Shown here one piece after another: positions 46,885 through 55,941 of a stretch of 64,000 bases of DNA. Below the pieces are notes generated by a model. The model did not search any database, was not told the origin of the DNA, and saw only the letters and a program-made list of their open reading frames with translations. Where the stretch lies: assembly GCF_001428005.1 (NCBI RefSeq), contig NZ_LMSB01000005.1, positions 54,792-118,791 on the forward strand, read 5' to 3'. Within the stretch, counting starts at the first letter, position 1. Each line of letters opens with the position of its first letter. Source of the stretch: Arthrobacter sp. Soil736 (GTDB taxonomy: Bacteria > Actinomycetota > Actinomycetes > Actinomycetales > Micrococcaceae). The position numbers were made by a program, and so were the translations under genes.

Positions 46885-47556
46885 GTGCCTATTACTAACG
46901 AACGCATCGTCTGGATCGACTGCGAAATGACCGGCCTTGACAGTGTTAATGACGCCCTGATCGAAGTGGCCGCCCTGGTGACGGATTCCGAACTCAACAT
47001 CCTCGGGGACGGGGTGGACGTCGTTATCAAGCCCGACGACGCAGCACTCGCCCAGATGAACGACTTCGTCCGGGACATGCACACCCGCTCCGGGCTCCTC
47101 GAAGAACTTCCCAAGGGCAAGACTCTCGCTGAGGCCGAGGCCGCCGTCCTCGAGTACATCCGCAAGTGGGTACCGGATGCCCGCAAGGCGCCGCTCGCCG
47201 GAAATTCGGTCGGCACGGACCGTGTCTTCCTGGCCCGTGACATGCCTTCGGTGGTGGAGCACCTGCACTACCGGATCGTTGACGTGAGCACCATCAAGGA
47301 GCTGGCGCGGCGCTGGTTCGCCCGCGCCTACTTCCAGGCACCTGCCAAGCACGGCGGACACCGCGCGCTCGGTGACATCAAGGATTCGATTGATGAGCTC
47401 CGCTATTACCGGGAGGCGGTCTTCGTGCCCGCGCCGGGCCCGGACAGCGCCACCGCCCAGCAGATCTCCAAGCGGGTATCCGGCCCGGCCGCACCCGTCG
47501 ATCAGCTCGCTGCCGGGACCGTTCCCACGGCGGCCGCAGTGGAGCCCGGAAAGTAA
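46885..47556 (+). CDS. orn: Oligoribonuclease
   Basis: 223 residues, DEDDh 3'-5' exonuclease. IDCEMTGLD gives Asp12 and Glu14; [11 protein letters not shown] near 155-165 gives the catalytic His and Asp. It degrades 2-5-nt RNA to mononucleotides, finishing RNA decay begun by enzymes such as RNase E. A C-terminal extension of about 35 residues is Ala/Pro-rich. The start is GTG 46885, leaderless. Confidence 0.95.
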   Translation: MPITNERIVWIDCEMTGLDSVNDALIEVAALVTDSELNILGDGVDVVIKPDDAALAQMNDFVRDMHTRSGLLEELPKGKTLAEAEAAVLEYIRKWVPDARKAPLAGNSVGTDRVFLARDMPSVVEHLHYRIVDVSTIKELARRWFARAYFQAPAKHGGHRALGDIKDSIDELRYYREAVFVPAPGPDSATAQQISKRVSGPAAPVDQLAAGTVPTAAAVEPGK

Positions 47557-47687
47557 TCTGCGCCACGTTTGAGGGAAATTTTGCCGAAATGGCCAAAAGT
47601 GGCAAAACCACCCCCGAACAGCAGGTAAACTATTTGACGTTGCCTTTTCGGACGAACGGCTTGCCGGACAGTCTGGTGGGGCACATG

Positions 47688-47760
47688 GTGGGCGTAGCTC
47701 AGTTGGCAGAGCGCCTGGTTGTGGTCCAGGAGGTCGCGGGTTCAACCCCCGTCGCTCACC
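47688..47760 (+). tRNA. tRNA-His (anticodon GTG)
   Basis: Acceptor GTGGGCG/CGCTCAC (one G-T), anticodon loop TTGTGGT, T-arm GGGTTCAACCCCC. The extra G at 47687 opposite C73 fits the G-1 of tRNA-His. CCA is not encoded. Confidence 0.94.
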
Positions 47761-47796
47761 CTCACAAAGGACGGCATTGACTTGCCGGCCAATCAC

Positions 47797-47828
47797 AAAG
47801 GCCGCACCGGTTATCCGGTGCGGCCTTT
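47797..47828 (+). terminator. Terminator between tRNA-His and def
   Basis: A perfect 14-bp stem AAAGGCCGCACCGG / CCGGTGCGGCCTTT, loop TTAT, followed by GTTCG. Confidence 0.92.
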
Positions 47829-47885
47829 GTTCGTTTCACACCACTGCCGGCTGAAGTCCGCCCAGCACCAAAGGATCCATCTGAC

Positions 47886-48458
47886 ATGACCGTTCTGCCT
47901 ATCACCATCTGGGGCGAGCCGGTGCTGCACCGACGCGCGGCCGAAGTCGAGGTGTTCGACGACGAACTCCGCCAGCTGATTGCCGACATGTTTGAGACCA
48001 ACGACAAAGCCAACGGCGTGGGACTGGCCGCACCCCAGGTGGGCGTGGGCAAGCGGATCTTTGTTTACGAGTACGACAACGAGGACGGCGCGCCGCCGTC
48101 CGGTGTCCTGGTCAATCCGGTTCTGACGCTTTCCAAGATCTCCGGCGCCCTGCCCGATCCGGACGAGGAGGTTGAGGGCTGCCTCTCTTTCCCGGGAGGC
48201 CAGTACCCCCTGAAGCGGGCGGACTGGGCGCGGGTCCAGGGCTTCGACGGATTCGGCCAGCCGGTGGACTTTGAAGCCACGGGGTGGTTCGCCCGGGTGA
48301 TCCAGCATGAATACGACCACTTGGATGGCCGGCTCTACGTGAACCGTCTCATTGACAGGTACGCCCGCAAGGCGATGAAGCAGGCCAAGAAGAGCGGCTG
48401 GGGCGTCGCCGGGCTGACGTGGATGCCGGGAGTGGATCCGGACCCGTTCGGGCACTGA
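47886..48458 (+). CDS. def: Peptide deformylase
   Basis: 190 residues. Motif 1 GVGLAAPQVG, motif 2 EGCLSFPG (metal Cys), motif 3 QHEYDHLDG (two metal His and catalytic Glu). It removes the formyl group from nascent peptides, acting before the methionyl aminopeptidase encoded at 43584. AAAGGA lies 9 nt before ATG 47886. Confidence 0.96.
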   Translation: MTVLPITIWGEPVLHRRAAEVEVFDDELRQLIADMFETNDKANGVGLAAPQVGVGKRIFVYEYDNEDGAPPSGVLVNPVLTLSKISGALPDPDEEVEGCLSFPGGQYPLKRADWARVQGFDGFGQPVDFEATGWFARVIQHEYDHLDGRLYVNRLIDRYARKAMKQAKKSGWGVAGLTWMPGVDPDPFGH

Positions 48459-48523
48459 CCCCGCCGTTCACGGCCCGCTCTCCCCTGCCGGGGCGCCAGG
48501 CCCGGGCGTCATGGTTCTCGACT

Positions 48524-49321
48524 TCACCGGGCGGCAATGGTCCGCTGCTGCGGGCAGGAGCTCAGCACTCGGGCCATGGCATCCTTCTCCGGCTGGGTAA
48601 CCCAAAGCCCGTAGGCCGCCTTCACCGAGATCTGCCGCGCGACGTAGTGGCACCTGAGGGCTTTGTTCTTCGGAAGCCAGCTGGCGGCGTCCGAAGCACT
48701 CTTCTCCTGGTTGGCCGGGCCGTCCGCCGCAATGAGGTTCAGCGGATCATTGGCCAGGTTTTGCCGCTGCTGGGGCGTCAGCAGCTGGGCTCCCTTCTGC
48801 CAGGCGTCCCCCAGCGCGACCACGTGGTCGATCTGCACGTCCTTGCTGGTTTCCGCGCCGCGCGTGAACGTGGCGATCCGGCCGACGTACGGCTCGTGCA
48901 TCGTTCCGGAGGCAACCTTGCACTTGGAGTCCTTCGCAAACACAACCTCGCGGAGATCGCGGCGCAGGATGTCATTGCGGGTATCGCATCCGTTGCGGTC
49001 GGCATCCTGCCAGGCCGGCCCGAACGCCGTGCGCTGGTAGTTGTTCTTCGGCGCCCGGCCCTTGACGGCGAGGCCCTCCAGGGCAGCAGCCGCGCTGCCG
49101 TCGGGCACCGGCCGCGGTGGAAGCACAGGCTTCATCCAGGCCGGGTCGAAAACAGGGGCCTCACTCGGACCGGAAACGGCCGGCTCCGCTACCACAAATT
49201 GCCCGGCGGTGAAGAACCAGATGATCGCAGCGACCAGGGCAACGGAGAAGACCCCCAGCACGGCCCACGCCTGACGCGAGCGGCGGCGGGCACGTCGGTA
49301 GGCAGCCCAGCTGACGCTCAT
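48524..49321 (-). CDS. Secreted or anchored HNH nuclease (DUF1524-like)
   Basis: 265 residues. An N-terminal membrane segment at about 19-40 follows a basic stretch (YRRARRRSRQA), so it is an anchor or signal. The nuclease core has IDHVVALGDAWQKGA near 165-180 and NDPLNLIAADGPANQEKS near 190-210, the DHxxxL...N...H/N pattern of DUF1524/HNH secreted nucleases. It likely degrades extracellular DNA. Two Cys pairs (NGCDTR, SKCKV, LRCHY, SSCPQ) may form disulfides. Convergent with def. Confidence 0.87.
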   Translation of the reverse strand: MSVSWAAYRRARRRSRQAWAVLGVFSVALVAAIIWFFTAGQFVVAEPAVSGPSEAPVFDPAWMKPVLPPRPVPDGSAAAALEGLAVKGRAPKNNYQRTAFGPAWQDADRNGCDTRNDILRRDLREVVFAKDSKCKVASGTMHEPYVGRIATFTRGAETSKDVQIDHVVALGDAWQKGAQLLTPQQRQNLANDPLNLIAADGPANQEKSASDAASWLPKNKALRCHYVARQISVKAAYGLWVTQPEKDAMARVLSSCPQQRTIAAR

Positions 49322-49454
49322 GTGCTCGGGCGCTTCGGGTCGGGTTTTCTACTCACCCCCAGAGCCTAGGCCGGAGCACTGACATCGCGGCCGATATCCA
49401 CAGTGTTGAGGAACGGTGCGCTGTGCAGGAACAGTCGAGGAATACTACTGCACG

Positions 49455-49664
49455 CTATTGCTCCCGCATCACCCGCCGAAGGTCCACGTTGGCGAGGTCA
49501 AGAAGGCGTTCCAGTTGGCCCACCCTGTCTTCGCCGATTTCGCCGGCCGCGTGCGCAGCGCGGGCGTCGTCTAACAGCTGTTGAGCTTTCTTTTGGTTGG
49601 CCCGCGCCACATCGAGGGCATGTTCCAAGGTTGTCTCGTGCTGGAGAGTCGAGTCGTGTTCCAT
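49455..49664 (-). CDS. Small helical protein
   Basis: 69 residues (from ATG 49664, MEHDSTLQHETTL), almost wholly helical and acidic/basic, with a Leu-rich end (RVGQLERLLDLANVDLRRV). No family recognised. The choice of start rests on CAGACT 6 nt upstream (weak leaderless -10); a longer frame to 49730 is open. Confidence 0.6.
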   Translation of the reverse strand: MEHDSTLQHETTLEHALDVARANQKKAQQLLDDARAAHAAGEIGEDRVGQLERLLDLANVDLRRVMREQ

Positions 49665-49730
49665 GACACCAGTCTGGTCCCCTTTCCCGGCTGATTCCAG
49701 AGACTCAGCTGGGAAGTTCCGGGGAAACAA

Positions 49731-49760
49731 CGCAACCCGCTGCCGTGGCAGCGGGTTGCG
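49731..49760 (-). terminator. Terminator downstream of the GAPDH gene
   Basis: CGCAACCCGCTGCC / GGCAGCGGGTTGCG, a 14-bp perfect dyad with a minimal loop, 39 bp past the stop. Confidence 0.88.
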
Positions 49761-49798
49761 GCGGGCGGCCGCGAGGCCGGGGCTTCTAGTCAGTGCTC

Positions 49799-51289
49799 CT
49801 AGACCGTGGCGGCGGCCAGCACGGGGGCTGCGTCCTTGACGGAGTCCTTCGCGGGGAAAGTCGGCGGGTTCACGCCGGCCATTTCCTCCATGACGCGGAC
49901 CACCTGGCAGCTGTAGCCAAACTCGTTGTCGTACCAGACGTAGAGAACCAGGTTCTTTTCGTTGGAGATGGTGGCCAGACCATCCACGATGCCTGCCCGG
50001 CGTGAGCCGACGAAGTCCGTGGACACGACCTCCGGGGAGTCGATGTAGTCGATCTGCTTGCGCATGACCGAGTGCAGCGACATTTCCCGCAGGTAGTCGT
50101 TGACCTCGTCCTTGGTGGTGCCCCGTTCGAGGCTCAGGTTCAGGATCGCCAGGGAGACATCCGGGGTGGGGACGCGGATGGAGCTGCCGGTGAGCTTGCC
50201 CAGCAGTTCCGGCAGTGCCTTGGCCACGGCCTTGGCTGCCCCGGTCTCGGTGATGACCATGTTCAGCGCGGCCGAGCGGCCGCGGCGGTCGCCCTTGTGG
50301 AAGTTGTCAATGAGGTTCTGGTCGTTGGTGAAGGAGTGGACTGTCTCCACGTGGCCGTGGACCACGCCGTACTTGTCATTGATCGCCTTCAGGACCGGCG
50401 TGATGGCGTTGGTGGTGCACGACGCCGCCGTGACGATCTTGTCCGAATCCAGGATGGTGCCGTGGTTGATGCCGTGGACGATGTTCTTCAGCTCACCCTT
50501 GCCCGGGGCCGTAAGCAGCACGCGCGCCACGCCCTTGCTCAGGAGGTGCTGGGACAGACCCTCGGTGTCGCGCCAGCGGCCCGTGTTGTCCACGACCAGG
50601 GCGTCCTTGATGCCGTAGGCCGTGTAGTCGATCGTGGCCGGGTTGTCCGAATAGATGACCTGAACCTGCACACCATTGGCAGTGATGGTGTTGGCGTCCT
50701 GGTCCACCCGGATGGTGCCTTCGAAGGATCCGTGGACCGAGTCGCGGCGCAGGAGGCTCGCCCGCTTGGACAGGTCGTTGTCGGAACCGCGGCGCACCAC
50801 GATGGCGCGCAGGCGCAGGCCGTGCCCGCCGCCGGCCTTTTCAATGAGGAGGCGGGCGAGCAGGCGGCCGATCCGGCCGAACCCGTAAAGCACGACGTCG
50901 GTGCTGGTGCGGTCGTCGCCGCCCCGCTTGCCCACTACCTCTGCCAGCTCGGCGCGGAGGAATTCCTCCAGAGTGGCGTCGCCGCCGTCGGACTTGAACT
51001 TCTGGTTGAGGCGCGCGATGTCGATCGCCGCTGCACCGAGCTCCAGCTTTGCGAGGGTGTCCAGCAGGGGTGCCGTTTCCTCGAGCAGGAGCTCGTCCTT
51101 GCTCATCCGGCGAGCAAAGCGGTGTGCCTTGAGGATGTTCATGGCGGACTTGTTGATCAGGCTGCGGCCGTGGATGGATGTCACCACGTTGTTTTCCCGG
51201 TACAGCCGGCCGATCACCGGAATCATGGCTTCAGCAAGAGCCTCCCGGCCCATCCACGTATCAAGACAAGAATCTGACGTCTGGCTCAC
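49799..51289 (-). CDS. gapB: Glyceraldehyde-3-phosphate dehydrogenase, long form (GapB-like)
   Basis: 496 residues, versus about 335 for classical GapA. The first 125 or so residues are an extra helical domain (SCLDTWMGREALAEAMIPVI ...). The Rossmann part then starts at VVLYGFGRIGRLLARLL. The catalytic Cys is in AASCTTNA, and YDNEFGYSCQVVR closes the protein. The length and extension match C. glutamicum-type GapB, used in gluconeogenesis with NADP(H). The start is GTG 51289 with GGAAGG upstream. A -10-like TAGAAT at 51477-51472 implies a leader of about 180 nt; otherwise 51290-51555 shows nothing. Confidence 0.92.
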   Translation of the reverse strand: MSQTSDSCLDTWMGREALAEAMIPVIGRLYRENNVVTSIHGRSLINKSAMNILKAHRFARRMSKDELLLEETAPLLDTLAKLELGAAAIDIARLNQKFKSDGGDATLEEFLRAELAEVVGKRGGDDRTSTDVVLYGFGRIGRLLARLLIEKAGGGHGLRLRAIVVRRGSDNDLSKRASLLRRDSVHGSFEGTIRVDQDANTITANGVQVQVIYSDNPATIDYTAYGIKDALVVDNTGRWRDTEGLSQHLLSKGVARVLLTAPGKGELKNIVHGINHGTILDSDKIVTAASCTTNAITPVLKAINDKYGVVHGHVETVHSFTNDQNLIDNFHKGDRRGRSAALNMVITETGAAKAVAKALPELLGKLTGSSIRVPTPDVSLAILNLSLERGTTKDEVNDYLREMSLHSVMRKQIDYIDSPEVVSTDFVGSRRAGIVDGLATISNEKNLVLYVWYDNEFGYSCQVVRVMEEMAGVNPPTFPAKDSVKDAAPVLAAATV

Positions 51290-51555
51290 AGAACTACCTT
51301 CCTTGGTTCAACCGGATACGTCCTCGTAAACCGGAGGGCGGCCACCGGAAGTTATCCAGGGCCGCAGGCACCGGCAGGGTTTCGGTCCACCCCGGATGCC
51401 GTTGGACGTTGCAAAGAAAAACGCCGGCTGCAAACGCAGATCCGGCGGAAGAACTTCTACGTTCACTGTCCATTCTAGGGCTGCCCGGGTGCCCGGACCG
51501 CCGCGGAATGCGTGAAATCACTCACACCTGCGGCCGGCCGGAATCTGCGGGCATT

Positions 51556-51954
51556 AAGTGGATGGGTTGACCGATACGCCGGGTTCTGTGCTCCCGTGCC
51601 GTTACCAGCGCGGGAGTAGCGGCCATCCATCTACGGACGCCGTTGCCGACGCCCTCCAGCGGCCTACCCGGGCACTCGGGCGAGCAGCCCTCAATCGCGC
51701 CCTGTCTGGCCTTGCTCCGGGTGGGGTTTACCTAGCCTTCCCGGTCACCCGGGAAGCTGGTGGTCTCTTACACCACCGTTTCACCCTTACCTGCTTCGTG
51801 CCGCTTTCAAAACGGCGCGGGGCAGGCGGTCTGTTTTCTGTGGCACTGGCCTGCGGGTTACCCCGAGTGGGCGTTACCCACCACCCTGCTCTGCGGAGCC
51901 CGGACGTTCCTCGAGCCACTCGCGTGACGCGCGGCCGCCTGGTCAACCCATCCG
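51556..51954 (-). ncRNA. rnpB: RNase P RNA (type A)
   Basis: Read leftward. The 5' arm GGATGGGTTGACC (51953-51941) pairs with GGTCAACCCATCC (51572-51560) to close P1. GAGGAACGTCCGGGCTCC, GCAGGGTGGTGGGTAACGCC and the ACAGAAAACAGACCGCC core are the universal RNase P RNA motifs. TAGACT (51966-51961) is the probable -10, placing the 5' end near 51954. The RNA is the catalytic subunit for tRNA 5' maturation. Confidence 0.95.
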
Positions 51955-52068
51955 CCGTCCAGTCTACGGGCTTCCCGGCCTGCCATGCTCCGCGCCGGCG
52001 CAGGAGCCAGCCGGAGGGCGTGGTGAGACAATTAATACGCTCAAACTCTCACAAAGGAGGGGATCCCC

Positions 52069-52926
52069 ATGGACCCCACCACCATCGTTATTGTCGCCAT
52101 CCTCCTGGTGCTGCTGCTGATAGCGGCCAGGATGTCCATCCGGATCGTTCGGCAGTATGAGCAGGGCGTGCTCTTCAGGCTGGGCAGGGTCGTCGGAGTC
52201 AGAATGCCGGGGCTACGCTTCATCATTCCTGTCATCGACCGGCTTCACCTTGTCAGCCTGCGGATCGTGACCATGCCCATCCAGTCGCAGGGCATCATCA
52301 CCCAGGACAACGTGAGTGTCGACATATCCGCGGTGGCGTACTACCGGGTGGTCGACGCCGTGAAGTCCGTTGTCGTGATCGAGAACGTCGCTGCCGCAAT
52401 CAACCAGATCGCCCAGACCACGCTGCGGAAGGTGGTGGGCCGGCACAGCCTTGACCAGATACTGTCAGAGACTGAGAAGATCAACACCGACATCCGGGAG
52501 ATCCTGGACGCTCTGACGCTCGAGTGGGGCGTGGCGGTCACGCTGGTGGAGCTGAAGGACATCCAGCTGCCGGAGGGCATGAAGCGTGCCATGGCACGCC
52601 AGGCGGAGGCCGAACGGGAGAAGCGCGCCAAGATTATCGCTGCCCAAGGCGAGGCCATCTCTGCGGCCGCCCTTGGCGACGCCTCGGACACCATGATGGC
52701 GCATCCGCTGGCACTGCAGCTCCGGAATCTGCAGTCACTGGTCGAAATCGGCGTGGACAGGAACACCACGGTCGTTTTCCCGGCGCCGCTCATGAGCACC
52801 ATCGGGGAGCTCTCGGCATTCCTCGCCCGGGAGAGCCAGGCAGCGCAGGCGGCCGCAGCTTCACGGGCGGTATCGTCACAAGCTGAATCGTCGAAGGCCG
52901 CACCGTCCTCGGTGAAGGCGGCGTAA
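52069..52926 (+). CDS. SPFH/band 7 (slipin-type) membrane protein
   Basis: 285 residues. One N-terminal membrane segment (about 5-22), then the SPFH domain: IRIVRQYEQGVLFRLGRV, PGLRFIIPVIDRL, MPIQSQGIITQDNVSVDISAV and LDQILSETEKINTDI. A helical, Ala/Glu-rich C-terminus (MARQAEAEREKRAK) follows. Stomatin/slipin proteins scaffold membrane microdomains and often work with an NfeD partner, which is not adjacent here. AAAGGAGG precedes ATG 52069. Confidence 0.92.
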   Translation: MDPTTIVIVAILLVLLLIAARMSIRIVRQYEQGVLFRLGRVVGVRMPGLRFIIPVIDRLHLVSLRIVTMPIQSQGIITQDNVSVDISAVAYYRVVDAVKSVVVIENVAAAINQIAQTTLRKVVGRHSLDQILSETEKINTDIREILDALTLEWGVAVTLVELKDIQLPEGMKRAMARQAEAEREKRAKIIAAQGEAISAAALGDASDTMMAHPLALQLRNLQSLVEIGVDRNTTVVFPAPLMSTIGELSAFLARESQAAQAAAASRAVSSQAESSKAAPSSVKAA

Positions 52927-52980
52927 CCAGCCGGGCCGGCCGTTCGGCCGGCAGCCGAGGCGGCAGGCACCTCCGAGGCT

Positions 52981-52986
52981 TATGAT
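52981..52986 (+). promoter_or_regulatory. -10 element (TATGAT) of the esterase gene
   Basis: Ends 6 nt before ATG 52993; leaderless. Confidence 0.65.
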
Positions 52987-52992
52987 CGGGAA

Positions 52993-53910
52993 ATGGACAA
53001 CCGTCCCGTTGCCCGGCGTCGGCTGCTGCAGTGGACAGCTTCCGGTGTTGGCGCCGTTGCGCTGGCAGCCTGCACAGGCCCTCCGGACCCCAGGCCCGCA
53101 CCGGTCAGTACGACGGCGGCCGGTACGGCACCGGTCAGCACGACGGCGGCCATAGCGCCGCCGTCGACATCCCCTGCCGGACCTCCCGCTGTCAAAATGA
53201 GCACCGGGTCCTTCGTCTCGAAATACCGGAGGGGGGCGACAACCCACTGGACTGTCGCCACGCCGGTCCTCCCCGGGAGGAGCGCCACAGACTACCCCGT
53301 TGCCGTGTTCCTCCATGAACTGGGCGGCAACAACAGGGGAATCTTCGATGCGCTCGAGGCTCACGTAATCCTGCAGCGCCATCTCGCCGCAGGCGGGACG
53401 CCGTTCGCCATTGCGTCGGTGGACGGCGGCGACACTTGGTGGCACGCACGCGCCGATGGCAGCGACACCCAGTCGATGCTGGTGAAGGAATTTGTTCCGT
53501 TCCTCGGCGCCCGGGGCTACGACATCGGGCGGATCGGACTCTTCGGCATATCCATGGGCGGCTTCGGCGCCCTGCTTCTGGCATCCCAGGCCCGGATGCC
53601 CGGCATTTGGGCCGTGGCGGCCATGAGTCCGGCAGTCTGGGGCAGCTACGACTCACAAATGGAAAGCGCCTTCGACGGCCCCGCTGACTTCGCGGCCCAC
53701 GACGTGTTCGCGCTCCGGCCCAGGCTCGCAGCGACACCCAAACGGGTCGACTGCGGCACTGAGGACGAGCTGTTCGCCACGGTAAAAAACTACGTCCGAG
53801 GCCTCCCCGTCCCGGTCGAGGGCGGCTTCCAGCCGGGCGGCCACGATGACGCCTACTGGCGGTCCGTCCTGCCGAACGTCTTGTCCTTCCTGGGCTGGCA
53901 CCTCGGCTGA
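52993..53910 (+). CDS. Secreted lipoprotein esterase (alpha/beta-hydrolase)
   Basis: 305 residues. The N-terminus RRRLLQWTASG with ALAAC (Cys near 26) is a twin-arginine-like signal with a lipobox. A Thr/Ala/Pro linker with a repeated segment (VSTTAA twice) follows. The catalytic domain has the oxyanion part VFLHELGGN and nucleophile elbow GISMGGFG (Ser near 181), like esterase-D/PHB-depolymerase-type enzymes; a GGHDDAYW His closes the triad. The substrate is unknown. Leaderless start. Confidence 0.85.
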   Translation: MDNRPVARRRLLQWTASGVGAVALAACTGPPDPRPAPVSTTAAGTAPVSTTAAIAPPSTSPAGPPAVKMSTGSFVSKYRRGATTHWTVATPVLPGRSATDYPVAVFLHELGGNNRGIFDALEAHVILQRHLAAGGTPFAIASVDGGDTWWHARADGSDTQSMLVKEFVPFLGARGYDIGRIGLFGISMGGFGALLLASQARMPGIWAVAAMSPAVWGSYDSQMESAFDGPADFAAHDVFALRPRLAATPKRVDCGTEDELFATVKNYVRGLPVPVEGGFQPGGHDDAYWRSVLPNVLSFLGWHLG

Positions 53911-53947
53911 GTGTGCCTCGCGGAGAACGGCCGACTCCGCGTACCGG

Positions 53948-53953
53948 TAAGAT
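53948..53953 (+). promoter_or_regulatory. -10 element (TAAGAT) of yaaA
   Basis: Ends 6 nt before GTG 53960; leaderless. Confidence 0.65.
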
Positions 53954-53959
53954 CGTACG

Positions 53960-54724
53960 GTGCTAATTCTGCTCCCCCCGTCCGAAGGCAAGACTCCGGC
54001 CGTCCGCGGCAAGGCCATGGACTGGGCGTCCCTGAGCTTCCCGGAGCTCAATACTTACCGGGCCAAGGTGCTCGACGCCTTGGGAACTGTCAGTGCCCAC
54101 GAGGACGCCCTGGCGCTGCTGGGCGTCGGAGCGTCGCTCAAGGACGACGTCGAGCGCAACACCCGGCTTCACGCGGAACCGGCGGCGCCTGCCCACCAGG
54201 TCTATTCCGGCGTGCTCTACGATGCCCTGGGCTACAAGACGATGACGGCGGTCCAGCGACGCAAGGCGGATGAATCGGTTCTGGTGATCTCGGCACTCTG
54301 GGGCGCCATCCGGTTCGCGGACCCGGTCCCCGCCTACCGGCTGTCCATGTCAACGGCACTGCCCGACGTCGGACGCCTCGCGTCGTTCTGGAAGCCGCAG
54401 CTCACGGACGCCCTCGGCGCCGCGGCTGACGGCCAGCTGCTGGTTGACTGCCGTTCGAGCACCTATGCCGCGGCGTGGGCTCCCCCGCCGTTGAACACCG
54501 TGGCTGTAAACGTCTTCACCGAGGTGAACGGCACGCGCAAGGTGGTCAGCCACTTCGCGAAGCACACCCGCGGCGAACTGGCCCGGCACCTGCTGACCCG
54601 CCGGGGCAAGGCTCCGGAGACGCCGCAGCAGCTGCACAAGGCCGCCAGCGAAAAATGGACTTCGGAACTCGAGCCCGGAACGGCCCGCAAGGCACACGCC
54701 CTGAACATCATCCTGCCCGGCTGA
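53960..54724 (+). CDS. yaaA: YaaA family peroxide stress protein
   Basis: 254 residues. The N-terminal LLPPSEGKTPAVRG and the internal YSGVLYDALGYKTM, ALWGAIRFADPVPAYRLSM and FAKHTRGELARHLL are YaaA/DUF328 signatures. E. coli YaaA lowers free iron and protects DNA under peroxide stress. The start is GTG 53960, leaderless. Convergent with the coiled-coil gene beyond the IS element. Confidence 0.92.
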   Translation: MLILLPPSEGKTPAVRGKAMDWASLSFPELNTYRAKVLDALGTVSAHEDALALLGVGASLKDDVERNTRLHAEPAAPAHQVYSGVLYDALGYKTMTAVQRRKADESVLVISALWGAIRFADPVPAYRLSMSTALPDVGRLASFWKPQLTDALGAAADGQLLVDCRSSTYAAAWAPPPLNTVAVNVFTEVNGTRKVVSHFAKHTRGELARHLLTRRGKAPETPQQLHKAASEKWTSELEPGTARKAHALNIILPG

Positions 54725-54786
54725 CACCCAAGTAGGTAGCAGCAGGCACCGTTCTCAGCGCTGGGAACCGCGTGTGCTGCTACCTA
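54725..54786. repeat. Palindromic terminator arm pair, interrupted by an IS element
   Basis: TAGGTAGCAGCA (54733-54744) and TGCTGCTACCTA (54775-54786) form a hairpin with an imperfect inner stem. The left arm extends outward as CACCCAAG. Its complement-like partner GTTGGGTC is found only on the far side of the IS (55936-55943), so the IS split the right arm. Confidence 0.75.
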
Positions 54787-55933
54787 GTGGAGTGTCTCCA
54801 AAATAGATCATGGGTAGTGGTTTAAACTTGGGGTATGTCGAATCCAGCACCCGCCTTGACGCTGTCCGAGGCTGAGCGTCCTGTTTTGGAGGCTTTGTCG
54901 AAGTCCCAGGTTGCCGCCCACCGGGAGGTGCAGCGGGCCCAGGTGTTGCTCATGGCGGCCGATGGGTTTGCCAATGAGTGGATCGCCCGGGTGGTGGGTG
55001 TGAATCCGGGAACGGTGCGTGCCTGGCGGGTCCGCTTTGCCGAGGACGGATTGAAGAAGCTCGGGTCGGTGAAGCCCGGTCGGGGGCGCAAGCCGGTGAT
55101 TCCCGAGTCGAAGATCCAGGAAATCGTTGAGCTGACGCAGAATTCAAGGCCCGAGGCGCAGACCCATTGGTCGGTGCGGACCATGGCGGCGAGGACGGGG
55201 GTGTCCCCGGCGCAGGTGCAGCGGATCTGGGCGGCGCGGGGATTGAAGCCGCACCTGGTGGAGACGTTCAAGCTTTCCACGGACCCGCACTTTGATGAGA
55301 AGCTGATCGATGTGTGCGGGCTCTACATTGACCCGCCGGAGAACGCGATCGTGTTGTGCCTGGATGAGAAAACCTCCATCCAGGCGCTGGACCACACCCA
55401 GCCCTCGCTGCCGATGAAGAAGGGCCGCGGGGAGACGATGACCCATGACTACAAACGCAACGGGACCACCACGCTGTTTGCCGCCCTGGAAGTGGCCACC
55501 GGAAAAGTGATCGGCTCCTGCATTCCCAAGCACCGCCACGAGGAGTTCCTGGCCTTCTTGAAAACCATTGAGAAACAAGTCCCCGCAGGCCTTCAAATCC
55601 ACCTGATCCTGGACAATTACGCCACGCACAAGCATGCCGACGTCAAGGCCTGGCTGGGCAGGCATCCCCGGTTCCACCTGCATTTCACCCCGACCTCATC
55701 GTCCTGGCTGAACCTGGTGGAACGCTGGTTCAGGGACCTGAGTGACAAGGCCCTGCGCCGGGGAGTCTTTCACTCAGTGCCGGACCTGATCGAGAAAATC
55801 GAGGAATACATCCAGGTCAACAACAAGGACCCCAAACCCCTGATCTGGACTGCGACCGCGGAATCCATTCTCGAGAAAGTCTCCCGCGGCCGCGTCGCAC
55901 TCCAAGCCATCAAACAAAACTGAGACACTGCAC
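54787..55933 (+). mobile_element. IS630-family insertion sequence
   Basis: 1147 bp. Ends GTGGAGTGTCTC and, inverted, GTGCAGTGTCTC (11 of 12 match), flanked on both sides by TA (54785-54786 and 55934-55935), the target duplication of IS630/Tc1-mariner elements. It contains one intact transposase gene. Confidence 0.93.
54835..55923 (+). CDS. IS630-family transposase
   Basis: 362 residues. N-terminal helix-turn-helix (ANEWIARVVGVNPGTVRAWR near 45-65) and a second winged helix, then the DDE catalytic domain: CLDEKTSIQ, LILDNYATHK and SSWLNLVERWF supply Asp, Asp and Glu. The frame is intact with no frameshift, so the element may be active. Start ATG 54835 is inside the left end; no strong SD. Confidence 0.95.
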   Translation: MSNPAPALTLSEAERPVLEALSKSQVAAHREVQRAQVLLMAADGFANEWIARVVGVNPGTVRAWRVRFAEDGLKKLGSVKPGRGRKPVIPESKIQEIVELTQNSRPEAQTHWSVRTMAARTGVSPAQVQRIWAARGLKPHLVETFKLSTDPHFDEKLIDVCGLYIDPPENAIVLCLDEKTSIQALDHTQPSLPMKKGRGETMTHDYKRNGTTTLFAALEVATGKVIGSCIPKHRHEEFLAFLKTIEKQVPAGLQIHLILDNYATHKHADVKAWLGRHPRFHLHFTPTSSSWLNLVERWFRDLSDKALRRGVFHSVPDLIEKIEEYIQVNNKDPKPLIWTATAESILEKVSRGRVALQAIKQN

Positions 55934-55941
55934 TAGTTGGG

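Noticed and set aside
51558..52160. 200-codon rightward open frame
   Set aside because: Covers the RNase P RNA gene, whose motifs and P1 pairing are unambiguous on the other strand.
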